Shown here piece after piece: positions 5,670 through 6,801 of a DNA stretch of 6,801 bases. The DNA comes from Oceanospirillaceae bacterium UBA7410 (GTDB lineage: Bacteria; Pseudomonadota; Gammaproteobacteria; Pseudomonadales; Balneatricaceae): contig DKMQ01000024.1 in the NCBI GenBank assembly GCA_002470565.1, positions 17,710 to 24,510 of the forward strand. The letters are read 5' to 3'. Position 1 is the first letter of the stretch. The number at the start of each line of letters is the position of its first letter. Both the position numbers and the translations under genes were made by a program. Under the pieces are notes generated by a model. It was not told the DNA's origin, made no database searches, and worked only from the letters and a program-made list of their open reading frames with translations.

Positions 5670-6801
5670 TGGCTGTTAATCTCTTAACACCTGAGACATC
5701 GGCATCATTTTCTCATGGCAATGTACTAGTTTTAGGCTTAGGTCTAATTGGTGGCTCCTTAGCTGCTGCGCTGCGCCGCACCAAAAAGCATCAGCTGTGG
5801 GGCTATGATCTTGACGCCGCTAGTATGCAGCAAGCCCAAGACCAAGGTGTGATTGACCACCAAGTGTCAAATCTGGTGGCTACTATTGGCAAGATGGATG
5901 TAGTGGTGTTAGCTGTTCCTGTGAAAGCTATGGAAAATGTACTAGCCCAAGTAGGGCCATATATAACGCCCAACACACTATTAACTGATGTTGGTAGTGT
6001 AAAGGGTAGTATCATTTCAGCAGCCTATGAGGTGTTTGGTACGCCGCCACCAGGGTTTGTACCAGGGCATCCCATTGCAGGGTCTGAACGCAGTGGTATT
6101 AACGCTGTGAATATTGACTTATTTGTTGATCACAAATTTATTATTACTCCATTACCCACCAGCCACCCTAGTGCAATTGAGGTGTTAGGTGATATGTGGG
6201 CAGGTGTAGGTAGCGAAATTTTACTTATGGAAGTGGAAAGGCATGATGAAGTGCTCGCCGCCACAAGTCATTTGCCGCATCTTTTGGCTTTTTCTTTGGT
6301 GGATACGTTAGCTTCAGATACTGCTAATAAAGATATTTTTCGCTACGCAGCAGGCGGGTTTAGAGACTTTACTCGTATTGCTGGTAGTGACCCAACCATG
6401 TGGCATGATGTATTTATTGCCAATCGTGACGCTTGTCTCAAAGCTTTAGATCAGTTTACTGAAGGCTTGACTAAATTAAGGGGCGCTGTTGCTGAAGGTG
6501 ACAGTCAAACCATAATGGGCGTGTTAACTCGAGCGCGCAGTGCTCGACACCATTTTGAAAAAATATTGGCAAACTCTGCCTATACTGGAATTATGACAAA
6601 TACAAAACATTTTAACGTTCACCCAGGCGGTCAGGTAAAAGGGTGCATTCGTGTGCCTGGTGACAAGTCTGTTTCTCATCGCTCCATTATGCTTGGCGCT
6701 TTGGCTCAAGGGACCACCCATATAAGTGGTTTTTTAGAAGGCGAAGATGCCATGGCCACGTTGCAAGCGTTTCGTGATATGGGTGTGGTCATTGAGGGGC
6801 C
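5669..6801 (+). CDS. tyrA-aroA: TyrA-AroA fusion: cyclohexadienyl/prephenate dehydrogenase joined to EPSP synthase (3' end cut by window edge)
   Basis: This single open frame of 377 codons has no stop before the window end. Residues 1 to about 300 are a TyrA-type dehydrogenase, which oxidatively decarboxylates prephenate and/or arogenate in tyrosine synthesis. It has the Rossmann glycine motif GLGLIGG (23-29), an acidic Asp47 after the second strand that points to NAD rather than NADP, GHPIAGSE (133-140), the catalytic His201 in SHLPH, and AGGFRDFTRIA (228-238). The first residues of AroA follow from about 309. The same fusion is known from Pseudomonas. The GTG start overlaps the pheA TAG as TAGTG, and CAGG lies 10 bases upstream; the first in-frame ATG (residue 53) would delete the nucleotide-binding motif, and an in-frame TGA at 5627 limits upstream extension. 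No ACT domain is present in TyrA. No hisC gene separates it from pheA. Confidence 0.93.
   Translation, partial: MAVNLLTPETSASFSHGNVLVLGLGLIGGSLAAALRRTKKHQLWGYDLDAASMQQAQDQGVIDHQVSNLVATIGKMDVVVLAVPVKAMENVLAQVGPYITPNTLLTDVGSVKGSIISAAYEVFGTPPPGFVPGHPIAGSERSGINAVNIDLFVDHKFIITPLPTSHPSAIEVLGDMWAGVGSEILLMEVERHDEVLAATSHLPHLLAFSLVDTLASDTANKDIFRYAAGGFRDFTRIAGSDPTMWHDVFIANRDACLKALDQFTEGLTKLRGAVAEGDSQTIMGVLTRARSARHHFEKILANSAYTGIMTNTKHFNVHPGGQVKGCIRVPGDKSVSHRSIMLGALAQGTTHISGFLEGEDAMATLQAFRDMGVVIEG
6593..6801 (+). other. aroA: AroA (EPSP synthase) N-terminal domain within the fusion, partial
   Basis: This segment is residues 309-377 of the fused frame. AroA transfers the enolpyruvyl group of PEP to shikimate 3-phosphate, the step before chorismate synthase. 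The text VPGDKSVSHRSIMLG (329-343) holds the shikimate-phosphate/PEP-binding Lys333, Ser334 and Arg338 (E. coli Lys22, Ser23 and Arg27), and 'GFLEGEDAMATLQAFRDMGV' follows. The GDKS form, where enteric AroA has GSKS, is shared with class II enzymes such as Agrobacterium CP4. Met309 (ATG 6593-6595) could be an internal start, but only TGGA lies three bases upstream, a poor ribosome site, so AroA is most likely made only as part of the fusion. Most of the domain (about 360-380 more residues) lies outside the window. Confidence 0.9.

Noticed and set aside
5803..6721. Minus-strand frames of 70 and 65 codons at 5803-6015 and 6524-6721.
   Set aside because: Both are antisense to the conserved TyrA-AroA reading frame and show no family features.
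1..6801. Mobile elements, CRISPR arrays, tRNA/rRNA genes, phage or defence genes.
   Set aside because: No repeats with regular spacers, terminal inverted repeats, integrase or transposase wording, or RNA gene signatures were found; every stretch beyond 230 bases is conserved housekeeping coding sequence.

Overview
The window is chromosomal DNA from a gammaproteobacterium. The gene order is ubiG on the minus strand, then divergent gyrA-serC-pheA-tyrA-aroA on the plus strand, and TyrA runs in frame into AroA. That fusion, and protein wording such as Gyr[11 protein letters not shown], UbiG '[13 protein letters not shown]' and AroA 'GFLEGEDAMATLQAFRDMGV', resemble Pseudomonas and its marine relatives more than enteric bacteria. 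Base composition looks moderate (mid-40s % GC by eye), well below typical Pseudomonas, so a lower-GC relative of the Pseudomonadales/Cellvibrionales/Oceanospirillales kind is my best guess; I cannot name a genus.

Layout: 1-554 holds the N-terminal 184 codons of ubiG (ubiquinone biosynthesis O-methyltransferase), read right to left and cut by the window edge. 555-784 is a 230-base divergent intergenic region with a candidate ubiG -10 box, a candidate extended -10 for gyrA, two short inverted repeats and two small hairpins in the presumed gyrA leader. 785-3442 is gyrA (DNA gyrase subunit A), complete. 3449-4537 is serC (phosphoserine aminotransferase), 6 bases after gyrA. 4545-5669 is pheA (chorismate mutase fused to prephenate dehydratase and an ACT domain), 7 bases after serC. 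From 5669 a GTG-started frame overlaps the pheA stop by one base and stays open to the window end; it encodes a complete TyrA-type (cyclohexadienyl/prephenate) dehydrogenase and then the first ~69 residues of AroA (EPSP synthase).

The plus-strand genes are packed with gaps of 6, 7 and -1 bases and no visible terminator, so they very probably form one transcript. This is the known 'aromatic supraoperon' arrangement. SerC feeds serine (and pyridoxal phosphate) synthesis, AroA makes EPSP on the way to chorismate, PheA takes chorismate to phenylpyruvate, and TyrA takes prephenate/arogenate to the tyrosine branch. A hisC-type aminotransferase gene, which sits between pheA and tyrA in Pseudomonas, is absent here. 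I see no mobile element, CRISPR array, RNA gene, pseudogene or undescribed system. The points worth a second look are the fusion junction, the missing aminotransferase gene, the class of the AroA domain and the structured gyrA leader.
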